Shown in pieces: positions 41,347 to 51,301 of a stretch of DNA of 64,000 nucleotides. Each line of letters begins with the position of its first letter. Within the stretch, counting starts at the first letter, position 1. Below the pieces are notes generated by a model that saw nothing but the letters and a program-made list of their open reading frames with translations, had not been told where the DNA came from and searched no databases. The stretch is from Pseudomaricurvus alcaniphilus (lineage in GTDB: Bacteria; Pseudomonadota; Gammaproteobacteria; Pseudomonadales; Cellvibrionaceae). A program made the position numbers and the translations under genes. Location of the stretch: NCBI RefSeq assembly GCF_011440395.1, contig NZ_JAAOIX010000002.1:248001-312000 (forward strand), written 5' to 3'.

Positions 41347-44316
41347 CTAATCCGGGCTTGGGGAGGCGCTGTCAGCGTCGCCAAACAGGCTCTGCCACAG
41401 GGACTGCACCGCGGCCCGTTCGGCGCTCAACTCCTCTCCGCCGATCACCGCTGGCAGCCGCTGCAACGCCAGCCGGTGACCGACCGAGCGGAACGCCTTG
41501 TAGGCCTCGATCAGGGGCGCCACTTGCCCGGCACTCAACAAACCCTCTGCTTCAAGAGTTTCCAAAATACGAATGTTGTCGGTCCAGCGGGTCAGTGCCG
41601 GTGCCTTGTGGGACCAGGCCAGCACCGCGTATTGCACCATAAATTCGATATCGACGATGCCACCCGCGTCCTGCTTGAGATGGAACTGGCTGGCTTTCTC
41701 TTCCGCACTGCCTTTGCTGCCCAGATGGCTGCGCATTTTCTCGCGCATGGCCACTACTTCCTTCTGCAGCTCCTGCTCGTCCCTGGGCCGCTGCAGAATT
41801 TCGGCGCGCAGGGCTTCAAAGTCAGGCCTCAGCCGCTCGCCACCGGCAACCGCCCGGGCCCGGGTCAGGGCCTGGTGCTCCCAGGTCCAGGCCTCCTCGC
41901 GCTGGTAGCGGGCAAACGCCGCCAGCGAACTGACCAGCAAGCCGGAATTACCGGACGGGCGCAGCCGCATATCGACTTCATAGAGTTGCCCGGACATGGT
42001 CTGGGTATTGAGAATATGAATGATCTTTTGGCCGAGGCGGGTAAAGTAGGTGCGGTGATCCAGCGGCCGCTCACCATCACTGCTGGCAGCGGGGTCGGCG
42101 TCGTACAAAAACACCAGGTCGAGGTCAGAGCCGTGCCCCAACTCGATGCCCCCGAGCTTGCCGTAACCGACGATCATAAAATCCGGCTCGCGCCCATCGG
42201 CGTCGGGCTGGGGCCGCCCATGGCGGGCGACCATCTGCTTCCAGGCCAGGGTCAACACGTGCTCGAGCACCACTTCGGCCAACCAAGTGAGGTAGTCACT
42301 GACTTTCATCAACGGCAGTACTTCGGCGATTTCACTGGCCGCTACACAGAGCGCGTGGGCGTTGCGAAAATAGCGCAGCGTCTCCATCTGGGTCTCGGTG
42401 TCTTCCCAGCCGACCCGCATCATCTGCTGGCGCAGTTCGTCGCGCAACTCATCCTTGCCCGGCGGGTTGTAGAGCCGGCGCGGGTCCAGCAGCTCATCCA
42501 GCAGCGAGGGATAACGCGCCAGCTGGTCAGCGAACCAACTGCTGGCCCCGCACAGGGTGACCAGCTGCCCCAGCGCATCGGGATTCTCGATCAGCAGCAG
42601 AAAGTAAGCTGTGCGGCGCGACACCGCCTCGATCAGCACCACGATCCGACGCAGGGTCTCAGCCGGTTCCTGGCGCTCGCACAGGTGCGCCAGCAAGCGC
42701 GGCATCAGTTGATCCAGCCGACTCAAGCCGATTGGCTGCATCGCCAGCAGGGTGCGGTTACTGCGCAAGCCGACGATAATCTGCGCCACCTCCTCTGCTT
42801 CTTGCACCCCGCGGCTGGCCAGCTGTTGCTGCAGGTGCTGCACATCGACGTTGCTGTCCGGTTGCTCGGCACTGGGCCACAACTCCGCCCAAACGGAAAC
42901 ATCCTGGCCCTTCTGGCCGCCGTCCTCCTTGCTGGCGATAACGTTCTGGAAAGCGCTGTTGACCTGCGCCCGTACCGCCGCCAATTGGCATTCAAAGTCC
43001 TCCCGGCTGGCAAAGCCCAGCAGCCAGGCCAGCCGCTCCCAGCCCCAGTCGTCCACGGGTAGCGACTGGGTTTGCTTGTCCTGGAAACCCTGCAGCGCGT
43101 GCTCGGTATTGCGCAACAATATGTAGGCCTCAGCCAGCCGCGCCGCTTCACCGGGAGGCAGACAGCCCTCTTCTTCCAGCAGCGGCAGCAATTTCAGCAC
43201 CGAGCGCTCCTGCAGGCGCGTATCGCGGCCGCCGCGAATCACCTGGAACACCTGCACCACAAACTCCACTTCGCGGATACCACCGGCCCCCAGCTTGACG
43301 TCGGCATTGATGCCGCGGCGTTGCACCTCCCGGTTGATCATGTCCTTCATACCGCGCATGGATTCGATCGCGCCAAAATCCACGTAGCGTCGATAGGTAA
43401 AAGGTTGCAACATGGCCATCAGCTCTTCCCCGGCGGCGCGACCACCGGCGATGGCATCGGCCGATACCACCCGCGCCTTGATCATGGCGTAGCGTTCCCA
43501 GTCTCGCCCCTGGGTCTGGTAGTACTCCTCCATGGCATCGAAGTTAAGCACCAGCGCGCCGCTCTCGCCGTAGGGGCGCAGGCGCATATCGACCCGAAAC
43601 ACAAAACCGTCGCCGGTGGTGTTATCGATACTGGCAATGATTTTTTGCCCCAGCTTGAGGAAAAACTCCTGGTTGGAAATGGATTTGCGGCCGCCCTCGG
43701 TCTCGCCGCCTTCCGGGTAGGCAAAGATCAGATCGATATCGGAAGAGACATTGAGTTCATAGCCCCCCAGCTTGCCCATCCCCAGCACCACCAATGACTG
43801 TGGCTGGCCGGAGTGCTTGCCAATGGGTGTGCCGAAGCGCTGCTGCAACAGGCGGTAGTGATAGGCGATGGCCGCCTGGATCACCACTTCCGCCAGGTGC
43901 GACATATCCCGGGCGGTTTCCGCGAACTCGGCCAGGCGGCAGAAGTCGCGCCAGAGGATACGCAGCATCATATCGCGGCGAAACTTGCGCAGCTGCCGAT
44001 CAAACTCCTTGTCGGCCAGCTCCTCAGCCCCTGTTCGGGCATCCAGGGCGGCCGCCATTTCAGCCGGCGTCAGGGCGCGCTGGTACCAGCCCGCCTGCAG
44101 CCAGCTGAGGAATTCCTGCGGCTGATCCAGCGCCACCCCCATCAGGTAGTCACTGGCCACCCACATGCGCGCCAGCGGTTCGGCAGCGGCGGGGTTGGCG
44201 GCCAGCCATTGATCCAGGCTGGCCTGCTCCTCCGCGGCGACCCGATCTTGCCAGCGCTCAATTTGCTGCTGCAGCCGCTGGTGCATACTGGTTGGGAGAT
44301 TATTGGTGGGTAACAT
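41347..44316 (-). CDS. glnE: Glutamine synthetase adenylyltransferase/deadenylase
   Basis: A 989-residue bifunctional enzyme that adenylylates and deadenylylates glutamine synthetase in response to PII. Two nucleotidyltransferase domains are visible: GMGKLGGYELNVSSDIDLIF in the N-terminal (deadenylase) half and YGKLGGIELGHGSDLDLVFL in the C-terminal half, each with the G-S/SDxD metal-binding pair, each followed by a helical domain. Length is close to the usual 945-985. AAGGTGA precedes the ATG at 44316. The glnE/ilvE neighbourhood is conserved in pseudomonads, though there the genes lie in one orientation. Confidence 0.96.
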   Translation of the reverse strand: MLPTNNLPTSMHQRLQQQIERWQDRVAAEEQASLDQWLAANPAAAEPLARMWVASDYLMGVALDQPQEFLSWLQAGWYQRALTPAEMAAALDARTGAEELADKEFDRQLRKFRRDMMLRILWRDFCRLAEFAETARDMSHLAEVVIQAAIAYHYRLLQQRFGTPIGKHSGQPQSLVVLGMGKLGGYELNVSSDIDLIFAYPEGGETEGGRKSISNQEFFLKLGQKIIASIDNTTGDGFVFRVDMRLRPYGESGALVLNFDAMEEYYQTQGRDWERYAMIKARVVSADAIAGGRAAGEELMAMLQPFTYRRYVDFGAIESMRGMKDMINREVQRRGINADVKLGAGGIREVEFVVQVFQVIRGGRDTRLQERSVLKLLPLLEEEGCLPPGEAARLAEAYILLRNTEHALQGFQDKQTQSLPVDDWGWERLAWLLGFASREDFECQLAAVRAQVNSAFQNVIASKEDGGQKGQDVSVWAELWPSAEQPDSNVDVQHLQQQLASRGVQEAEEVAQIIVGLRSNRTLLAMQPIGLSRLDQLMPRLLAHLCERQEPAETLRRIVVLIEAVSRRTAYFLLLIENPDALGQLVTLCGASSWFADQLARYPSLLDELLDPRRLYNPPGKDELRDELRQQMMRVGWEDTETQMETLRYFRNAHALCVAASEIAEVLPLMKVSDYLTWLAEVVLEHVLTLAWKQMVARHGRPQPDADGREPDFMIVGYGKLGGIELGHGSDLDLVFLYDADPAASSDGERPLDHRTYFTRLGQKIIHILNTQTMSGQLYEVDMRLRPSGNSGLLVSSLAAFARYQREEAWTWEHQALTRARAVAGGERLRPDFEALRAEILQRPRDEQELQKEVVAMREKMRSHLGSKGSAEEKASQFHLKQDAGGIVDIEFMVQYAVLAWSHKAPALTRWTDNIRILETLEAEGLLSAGQVAPLIEAYKAFRSVGHRLALQRLPAVIGGEELSAERAAVQSLWQSLFGDADSASPSPD

Positions 44317-44484
44317 AAGGTCACCTTTATATTTGAGGGTTCTGTATATTAGAGCGTTCTGCGAGTATATAACCCTGCTATTAAAACACCCTGAAATTAC
44401 AGTGTCTTGCAGTTACCGGGCCCGGCAGCAGAGGTATTAATCGAATTTGCGCCGACCGCTGGCCGCCGGCGTGAACAGCTGCGG

Positions 44485-46257
44485 TCAGAAGCTGGCGTCG
44501 GGCGGCGGTGCCACGCGCAGCACCTCATCGATCGAGGTCAGCCCCTGGGCCACCTTGTGGGCCCCGGACAAGCGCAGGGTTCGCATGCCTTCGCGCATGG
44601 CCAGCTTGCGCATTTCCAGCAGGTCACAGTGATCACCGAGCAAGCCCTGCAGGCTCTCCGACAGCGGCATGATTTCGTAGATACCCTGGCGTCCCAGGTA
44701 GCCGGTATTGCGGCACTCGAGACAGCCCGCCGGCACATAGACCTGTTTCGGCAGCGCCACTTTCCAGGGTGCAATCAGCGCCTGCCAGGCGTCGTGATCA
44801 CAGCTCGCCGGCTCCTTGCAGTGAGGGCAAAGAGTGCGCACCAAGCGCTGGGCCATGATACCCAGCACGGTAGAGCGAATAAGATAGGACGGCACCCCCA
44901 GGTCCAACAGCCTGGTAACGCCGGAGGCGGCATCGTTGGTGTGCAGGGTGGAGATAACCAGATGCCCGGTCAGGGCCGCCTGTACCGCCATTTGCGCGGT
45001 TTCCAGGTCGCGAATCTCGCCGACCATGATAATGTCCGGGTCCTGCCGCATCAGCGTGCGCAGGCCGGCGGCAAAGTCGAGGCCGATATTGGCTTGCACC
45101 TGGGTCTGGTTAAAGCTCTCCTCCACCATTTCGATGGGATCTTCGATGGTGCTGACGTTGACTTCGCTGGTGGCCAGGCTTTTCAGGGACGAGTAGAGGG
45201 TGGTGGTTTTACCGGAACCGGTGGGCCCCGTGACCAGCACGATGCCGTGGGGCCGGCTCATCATGGTTTGCCAGCGCTGGTAATCGTCGCCGGTAAGGCC
45301 GAGCTCGGTAAAGCTGCGCAGCAGTACATCCGGATCAAAAATCCGCATCACCAGTTTTTCACCGAAGGCGGTGGGCAGGGTTGACAGTCGCAGCTCCACT
45401 TCACTGTCATCCTGGCGCCGGGTTTTAATGCGGCCATCCTGGGGCTTGCGCTTTTCGGCCACGTTCATACGACCGAGAATCTTCAGCCGACTGGTGACCG
45501 CGTTGGTGACCGCGGCGGGCAATTCATAGACCTGGTGCAACACCCCGTCGATGCGAAAACGCAGGCGCCCAACTTCCCGCCGCGGCTCGATATGGATATC
45601 GCTGGCGCGCTGGTCAAAAGCGTACTGCAACAGCCAGTCGACAATATTGACGATATGCTGGTCGTTGGCCTCGGGATCTTTCAGCGTGCCCAGTTCCAGC
45701 AGCTGTTCAAAATTGGTGACCCGGGAGGGACCGGCCAACCCGGTGGCGCCGGAAATGGACTTCGACAGCGTATAAAACTCTACCGTGTAGCGCTGCACAT
45801 CCGACGGCAGTGCGAACACCCGCCGCACCTTGCGCCGGGACACATGCTCCAGCTGCGGCACCCAATCACTGATAAAGGGCTGCATACAGGCCACCACCAC
45901 CTCTTCGGCGTTTATATCGACGCAGAGAATGCCGTGGCGGCGGGCAAAGGCGTAAGACATAATTTCGGTGACCGCGGCCACCCTGATTTTCAGCGGATCG
46001 ATATGCACCAGCGGCAAACCCGCCTGCTGGGCCAGCCACTCGGCCAGCTCTTGCTCGTGCAACACCTGGCCGGTGCAGCGATCATTGAGCCGCTGGCTGG
46101 CAATATAGGTAAGCGGGTGCATGGCAACCTGCTCGCGGCTGCGGCTCTGGCCCGCAATCAGGTTGCCATCAGCGTTATTGATGCGCCCCGCATCGATCAG
46201 GTCATCGAGCAGGTTGCGCAGATTTACCAGCCGCGGCGCGACCCCGGCTTCACTCAT
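44485..46257 (-). CDS. Orphan GspE/PilB-family secretion ATPase
   Basis: A 590-residue hexameric ATPase of the GspE/PulE/PilB family that powers type II secretion or type IV pili. Visible features are an N-terminal T2SSE_N/MshEN-like domain, Walker A VTGPTGSGKTTT (342-353), the Asp box DPIEMVEESF, Walker B DPDIIMVGEIRD, the His box STLHTNDA, and a C-terminal tetracysteine zinc motif (LCPHCKEP...CLECRNTG). The ATG at 46257 has AGGGGA upstream; the long in-frame extension is rejected. No other secretion or pilus gene is nearby, so its system cannot be named from context. It is divergent from argE. Confidence 0.9.
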   Translation of the reverse strand: MSEAGVAPRLVNLRNLLDDLIDAGRINNADGNLIAGQSRSREQVAMHPLTYIASQRLNDRCTGQVLHEQELAEWLAQQAGLPLVHIDPLKIRVAAVTEIMSYAFARRHGILCVDINAEEVVVACMQPFISDWVPQLEHVSRRKVRRVFALPSDVQRYTVEFYTLSKSISGATGLAGPSRVTNFEQLLELGTLKDPEANDQHIVNIVDWLLQYAFDQRASDIHIEPRREVGRLRFRIDGVLHQVYELPAAVTNAVTSRLKILGRMNVAEKRKPQDGRIKTRRQDDSEVELRLSTLPTAFGEKLVMRIFDPDVLLRSFTELGLTGDDYQRWQTMMSRPHGIVLVTGPTGSGKTTTLYSSLKSLATSEVNVSTIEDPIEMVEESFNQTQVQANIGLDFAAGLRTLMRQDPDIIMVGEIRDLETAQMAVQAALTGHLVISTLHTNDAASGVTRLLDLGVPSYLIRSTVLGIMAQRLVRTLCPHCKEPASCDHDAWQALIAPWKVALPKQVYVPAGCLECRNTGYLGRQGIYEIMPLSESLQGLLGDHCDLLEMRKLAMREGMRTLRLSGAHKVAQGLTSIDEVLRVAPPPDASF

Positions 46258-46472
46258 GCGATATCCCCTGCGTAGCGCGGCACGCAAGCGGTACCCGTAA
46301 ACTGCAGCACATTCTCTCTCCCATCGAAACCGGCACTGGCCCGGGGCCGGCGCAGGCAACTTGTTAACCTCCCTGAATTGTAGCCACAAACATGGCCAAG
46401 CGACACCGAAGTGCAGCCTAAAGCGGGCAAATCTGCTACATTCAACCAATAATTTCCAACCCCGGTATCCCT

Positions 46473-47621
46473 ATGCTTCTGCCCAAACTGTTCCAGCAAT
46501 TGCAACAACTGGTTGCCGCCCCTTCGGTCAGCAGTCACGACCCCGACTGGGACATGGGCAATCGCGACGTTATCCACCTGTTGGCCCAGTGGCTCGAACC
46601 ACTGGGCTTCAAGACAGAAATAATTCCCATCGCCGGCAGTGACGGTAAAAAGTGCAACCTGATTGCCACCCTCGGCAGCGGCCCCGGCGGCCTGGTCTTT
46701 TCCGGGCACACCGACACGGTGCCCTACGACGACTTTCAGTGGCAGAGCGATCCATTCAAACTGGTTGATAAGGACGGGCGCTGGTACGGACTCGGTGCCA
46801 CCGACATGAAAGGCTTTTTCCCGGTCGCCATCGAGGCCGCCCGGGCCTTTGCCGACAAGCCCCTGCGGCAACCGCTGATTATCCTCGCCACCGCCGACGA
46901 GGAGAGCTCCATGAGTGGCGCCCAGGCGCTGGTGGACAGCGGCCACCCCAGAGCCCGCTACGCGGTCATTGGTGAACCCACTGGTCTGGTGCCCATCCGT
47001 ATGCACAAAGGCATCATGATGGAGGAAATACGCATCGAGGGGCGCTCCGGCCACTCGTCTGACCCGAGCCTCGGCAACAGCGCCCTGGAAGCCATGCACA
47101 CGGTACTCGGCGACCTGATCGCCTTGCGCCAGCAGCTGCAGCAAGCCCACCAGAACCCGGGCTTTGTCATTCCCGGTCCCACCCTCAACCTGGGCTGCAT
47201 TCACGGCGGCGATAACCCCAACCGTATCTGCGGTCAATGCACACTGCAGATTGACCTGCGCCCGATTCCCGGCATGGACAATGAAGAGTTGCGCCAGCGC
47301 ATTGACCAGTTGCTGCAGCGGGTCCAACAGCAGAGTGGCTGCCAGATCCAGCGCCACACACTGTTCGGCGGCGTCCCGGCATTTGCCGAGGACGCGCAAT
47401 CGGCGATTGTCAAAGCCGCCGAGAAGCTGACTGGCCACCAGGCCGAAAGTGTCGCCTTTGCCACCGAGGCGCCCTTCTTGCAGCAGCTCGGCATGGAGAC
47501 CATTGTTATGGGCCCGGGCTCTATTAACCAGGCCCACCAGCCCAATGAATTTATTGCCGTCGAGCAAATCGAGCCGGCGCTGGAAACCCTTAAGGCATTG
47601 ATCGCCCGATTCTGTTTATAA
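46473..47621 (+). CDS. argE: Acetylornithine deacetylase
   Basis: A 382-residue M20-family metallohydrolase that removes the acetyl group from N-acetylornithine in arginine synthesis. Visible motifs are FSGHTDTVPYDDF (metal ligands H and D), LGATDMKGFFP, and TADEESSMSG with the catalytic EE; MHKGIMMEEIRIEGRSGHSS marks the lid/dimerisation domain. Length matches E. coli ArgE (383). It is followed 32 bp later by argA, a sensible arginine pair. No clear ArgR box is seen in the divergent region 46258-46472. Confidence 0.95.
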   Translation: MLLPKLFQQLQQLVAAPSVSSHDPDWDMGNRDVIHLLAQWLEPLGFKTEIIPIAGSDGKKCNLIATLGSGPGGLVFSGHTDTVPYDDFQWQSDPFKLVDKDGRWYGLGATDMKGFFPVAIEAARAFADKPLRQPLIILATADEESSMSGAQALVDSGHPRARYAVIGEPTGLVPIRMHKGIMMEEIRIEGRSGHSSDPSLGNSALEAMHTVLGDLIALRQQLQQAHQNPGFVIPGPTLNLGCIHGGDNPNRICGQCTLQIDLRPIPGMDNEELRQRIDQLLQRVQQQSGCQIQRHTLFGGVPAFAEDAQSAIVKAAEKLTGHQAESVAFATEAPFLQQLGMETIVMGPGSINQAHQPNEFIAVEQIEPALETLKALIARFCL

Positions 47622-47653
47622 TTGCAGCGCAATTCAGCCAACAAGGAATATCC

Positions 47654-49000
47654 GTGACCATCAACAGCCGGGACTACGTCAACTGGTTTCGCCAGTCGTC
47701 ACCCTATATCAATGCCCACCGGGGCAAGACTTTCGTGCTGATGCTGCCCGGCGCACTGATGCGCGACGCCAACTTCGCCAATATCATCCACGATATCGCC
47801 CTGCTCAATAGTCTCGGGGTAAAGCTGGTGCTGGTGCACGGCGCCCGCACACAGATTGATGCACGCCTGCAACTGGATCAACAGAGCACTGAATTTCACC
47901 AGCAGTGGCGCATCACCAGCGCCGAGCAAATCCCCGGCATCTGCCAGGCCATCGGCGAAGTGCGCTTCGCCATCGAGGCTGCGTTTTCCACCGGTCTGCC
48001 CAACTCGCCCATGCACGGCGCCCATATCCAGGTGATCGGTGGTAATTTTGTCACCGCCAGACCCATCGGCGTGATCGACGGGGTCGACCTGCAGCACACC
48101 GGTAAGGTGCGCCGTATCGATCGCCCTGCCTTAACCGCGGCCCTGAACCAGAACGCCATCGTGGTACTGTCGCCGCTGGGCTATTCGCCCACCGGCGAAA
48201 TTTTCAATATGAGTTTTGCCGAGATCGCCACCCAGGTAGCTATCGACCTGCAGGCGGACAAGCTGATCGCGTTTACCTCCCGGGACGGTTTTCGCAACGC
48301 CGAGCAACAATTGCAGCGCCAGCTCAACCTGGGCGAGTGCCGCCAGCAATTGCAACTACTGCAGAGCAACAGTGAACAATCCCAGTCCTTGCAAGCCTGT
48401 TTTGACGCCTGCCTGAAGGGGGTTCCCAGAGGCCACGTTATCAGCTATCGCGACGACGGCGCCCTGCTCAAGGAGCTGTTTACCCGCGATGGTGCCGGCA
48501 CCCTGGTACACCGGGACAAGTACGAGCTGGTGCGCGAAGCCAATATCGACGATGTGCGGGGCCTGCTGGAGCTGATTGAGCCGCTGGAGAGACAAGGTGC
48601 GCTGGTGCGGCGCTCACGGGAGCTGCTGGAGAGTGAGATCAACCGCTTTACGGTGGTGGAAAAAGACGGTGCCATCATCGCCTGCGCGGCACTCTACCCC
48701 TACGGCCCGGAAGCCGGCCTGGAGGATAGCGCGGCCGGCCCCACCATTGCCGAGCTGGCCTGCGTCGCCACTCACCCCGACTACCAAAAAGGCGGGCGTG
48801 CAGCACTGATCCTTGAGACTATCGAAGCCCAGGCCAAAAGCATGGGCATCCGTTCCCTGTTCGTATTGACCACCCAGGCGTCGCACTGGTTTATCGAACA
48901 GGGTTTTGTCAGCGCCACCCTGGAGGCGCTGCCGCCCGGTAAAAAGAACCTCTACAACTTCCAGCGCAACTCCAAGGTGTTTATAAAAAGTCTTGCATAA
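47654..49000 (+). CDS. argA: Amino-acid N-acetyltransferase (N-acetylglutamate synthase)
   Basis: A 448-residue classic ArgA that acetylates glutamate, the first step of arginine synthesis. An N-terminal amino-acid-kinase domain (about 20-290; LGVKLVLVHGARTQIDARL, VVLSPLGYSPTGEIFN) provides arginine feedback binding, and a C-terminal GNAT domain (300-448) shows IAELACVATHPDYQKGGRAA for acetyl-CoA binding. The start is GTG at 47654 with AAGGA ten bases upstream. It follows argE by 32 bp. The ArgE/ArgA combination indicates the linear acetyl pathway, although ArgJ could be encoded elsewhere. Confidence 0.95.
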   Translation: MTINSRDYVNWFRQSSPYINAHRGKTFVLMLPGALMRDANFANIIHDIALLNSLGVKLVLVHGARTQIDARLQLDQQSTEFHQQWRITSAEQIPGICQAIGEVRFAIEAAFSTGLPNSPMHGAHIQVIGGNFVTARPIGVIDGVDLQHTGKVRRIDRPALTAALNQNAIVVLSPLGYSPTGEIFNMSFAEIATQVAIDLQADKLIAFTSRDGFRNAEQQLQRQLNLGECRQQLQLLQSNSEQSQSLQACFDACLKGVPRGHVISYRDDGALLKELFTRDGAGTLVHRDKYELVREANIDDVRGLLELIEPLERQGALVRRSRELLESEINRFTVVEKDGAIIACAALYPYGPEAGLEDSAAGPTIAELACVATHPDYQKGGRAALILETIEAQAKSMGIRSLFVLTTQASHWFIEQGFVSATLEALPPGKKNLYNFQRNSKVFIKSLA

Positions 49001-49150
49001 TGGTTTATCTGTACCACAAAAGAATGCAGCACCCGGTTCAAAGACGCTGTTATCTGTTAGAATGGAACGCTGAAGGTTAGGCCAGGTCACCCTGCAGCTC
49101 CGACTGCAAAAGCGAACCACCGAGTAATCCACCAAATTGAGAACGTATTT

Positions 49151-50986
49151 ATGCCCGCTTATCGCTCCAAGACATCCACCGCCGGTCGCAATATGGCCGG
49201 TGCGCGCGCCCTCTGGCGCGCCACGGGAATGAAAGATGACGACTTCCAGAAACCCATCATCGCCATCGCCAACTCCTTTACCCAGTTCGTGCCCGGGCAC
49301 GTTCACCTCAAGGACATGGGCCAGCTGGTAGCGCGCGAAGTCGAAAAGGCCGGCGGCGTGGCCAAGGAATTCAATACCATCGCCGTGGATGACGGCATTG
49401 CCATGGGCCACGATGGCATGCTTTACAGCCTGCCCTCGCGGGAGCTGATCGCCGATTCGGTGGAGTATATGGTAAACGCCCACTGCGCCGATGCGCTGGT
49501 GTGTATATCCAACTGCGACAAGATAACCCCCGGCATGCTGATGGCCGCCATGCGCCTCAACATACCGGTTGTTTTTGTTTCCGGCGGCCCTATGGAGGCT
49601 GGCAAAACCAAGCTATCCAAGCACAAACTCGACCTGGTGGACGCCATGGTGGTCGCCGCCGACGACAGCGTTTCCGACGCCGATGTGGCTGAGATCGAAC
49701 GCAGCGCCTGCCCGACCTGCGGCTCCTGCTCCGGCATGTTTACCGCCAACTCCATGAACTGCCTGGCCGAAGCCCTCGGCCTGGCGCTGCCCGGCAACGG
49801 CACCGTGGTGGCAACCCATGCCGACCGCGAGCAGCTGTTCCTGCGCGCCGGTCGCACCATCGTCGAAATCGCCAAACGCTACTACGAGCAGGACGACGAA
49901 TCGGTGTTGCCGCGGTCCATCGGCACCTACCAGGCATTCGAGAATTGCACCGCGCTGGACATCGCCATGGGCGGCTCCACTAACACCATCCTGCATTTGC
50001 TGGCCATCGCCCGGGAAGCCGAGGTGGATTTCGGCATGCGCGACATCGATGCCCTCTCGCTGAAAATACCCCAGCTGTGTAAAGTGGCGCCCAACACACC
50101 GGAATATCACATTGAAGACGTCCACCGCGCCGGCGGCATAATGGCCATTCTCGGCGAACTGGACCGGGCCGGTTTGCTGCACGCCGACTTGCCTACCGTG
50201 CACAGCAAAACCATGCGCGACGCACTCGATGAATGGGACATCATGCGCAAACCGAGCCCGGAAGTCATGAAATTCTACAAGGCGGGTCCCGCGGGCATTC
50301 CCACCCAGCAGGCTTTCAGCCAAGACACTCGCTGGCCGTCGCTGGATGCCGACCGCGCCCGGGGCTGCATCCGCTCACTGGAGCACGCCTTCAGCATGCA
50401 GGGCGGGCTCGCAGTGCTGCACGGCAATATCGCCGAAGACGGCTGCGTGGTTAAAACCGCCGGTGTCGACGACTCCATTCTGGTGTTTGAAGGTTCCGCC
50501 CATGTCACCGAGTCCCAGGACGAGGCAGTTGCCAACATCCTCGACGGCAAGGTCAAGGCCGGCGACGTGGTTATAGTACGCTACGAAGGCCCACGCGGCG
50601 GCCCCGGCATGCAGGAGATGCTCTACCCCACCTCCTACATCAAGTCCAAGGGCCTGGGCAAGGCCTGCGCCCTGCTCACTGACGGCCGTTTCTCCGGTGG
50701 CACCTCGGGCCTGTCCATTGGTCACGTGTCGCCAGAAGCCGCCGCCGGTGGCGCCATTGGCCTGATCCAGAACGGCGACCGGATCAAGATCGACATCCCC
50801 AACCGCACCATCGACCTGCTTATCAGCCCAGAGGAAATGGCTGCGCGGCGCGAGCGCCAGGACGCCATCGGCTGGAAGCCGACCAAACCGCGGCCGCGCA
50901 AGGTCAGTGCGGCCCTGAAGGCCTACGCCCTGCTCGCTACCAGTGCCGACCAGGGTGCGGTGCGCGATCTCAGCAAGCTGGAATAA
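49151..50986 (+). CDS. ilvD: Dihydroxy-acid dehydratase
   Basis: A 611-residue iron-sulfur dehydratase of Ile/Val synthesis. Cluster ligands and signatures are visible: [17 protein letters not shown], the [19 protein letters not shown] block, and [20 protein letters not shown] near the C-terminus. Length matches E. coli IlvD (616). The 150-bp upstream region has a possible -10 (TAGAAT near 49057) but no attenuator I can support. It is on the same strand as argE-argA but separated by that gap, and is followed by a bidirectional terminator at 51256-51285. Confidence 0.96.
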   Translation: MPAYRSKTSTAGRNMAGARALWRATGMKDDDFQKPIIAIANSFTQFVPGHVHLKDMGQLVAREVEKAGGVAKEFNTIAVDDGIAMGHDGMLYSLPSRELIADSVEYMVNAHCADALVCISNCDKITPGMLMAAMRLNIPVVFVSGGPMEAGKTKLSKHKLDLVDAMVVAADDSVSDADVAEIERSACPTCGSCSGMFTANSMNCLAEALGLALPGNGTVVATHADREQLFLRAGRTIVEIAKRYYEQDDESVLPRSIGTYQAFENCTALDIAMGGSTNTILHLLAIAREAEVDFGMRDIDALSLKIPQLCKVAPNTPEYHIEDVHRAGGIMAILGELDRAGLLHADLPTVHSKTMRDALDEWDIMRKPSPEVMKFYKAGPAGIPTQQAFSQDTRWPSLDADRARGCIRSLEHAFSMQGGLAVLHGNIAEDGCVVKTAGVDDSILVFEGSAHVTESQDEAVANILDGKVKAGDVVIVRYEGPRGGPGMQEMLYPTSYIKSKGLGKACALLTDGRFSGGTSGLSIGHVSPEAAAGGAIGLIQNGDRIKIDIPNRTIDLLISPEEMAARRERQDAIGWKPTKPRPRKVSAALKAYALLATSADQGAVRDLSKLE

Positions 50987-51255
50987 GCAGCGCCCTCCTC
51001 CAGGCCAGTCGGGAAATCTCACCGTTTAATATTTCCGCCTGGCCTGTCCCCGTTACGAGCTGAGCCCCTTGCATGAAGAGCCTGGAAATTGGTTGTGACA
51101 TGTATCTGCGCCACAAAGCGTCGCCGCAAGAAACCCAGGCAAGAAAAGCACCACCAACCAACTGCAAATAGCCAAACCAGGACAATCAATCGAGCAGACG
51201 ATGAAACCGGGCCACCGCCAGCCCGGCCTGCGAGACTCTAAAACAGCAGACACAA

Positions 51256-51285
51256 AAAACCCGCACTGTCACCAGGGCGGGTTTT
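51256..51285. terminator. Bidirectional terminator between ilvD and the TPR-protein gene
   Basis: AAAACCCGC (51256-51264) and GCGGGTTTT (51277-51285) pair perfectly with a 12-nt loop. On the minus strand the stem continues into six T, so it is a strong terminator for the TonB2-operon; on the plus strand four T serve ilvD. The rest of the 315-bp gap (50987-51301) shows no gene. Confidence 0.85.
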
Positions 51286-51301
51286 ATGTGTCTGGGCCTG
51301 C

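Noticed and set aside
41476-43062. 528-codon open frame on the plus strand opposite glnE
   Set aside because: Shadow of GlnE; rich in His, Gln and Arg without a recognisable domain.
46258-46472. ArgR box in front of argE
   Set aside because: A/T-rich words occur near 46440-46455 but do not form the expected 18-bp palindromic ARG boxes.
46254-47567. 437-codon open frame on the minus strand opposite argE
   Set aside because: It is antisense to a clear ArgE with all M20 motifs; the translation shows no family features and reflects GC-rich codon bias.
49001-49150. Leader peptide and attenuator in front of ilvD
   Set aside because: No short frame rich in Ile, Leu or Val codons followed by alternative hairpins was seen.
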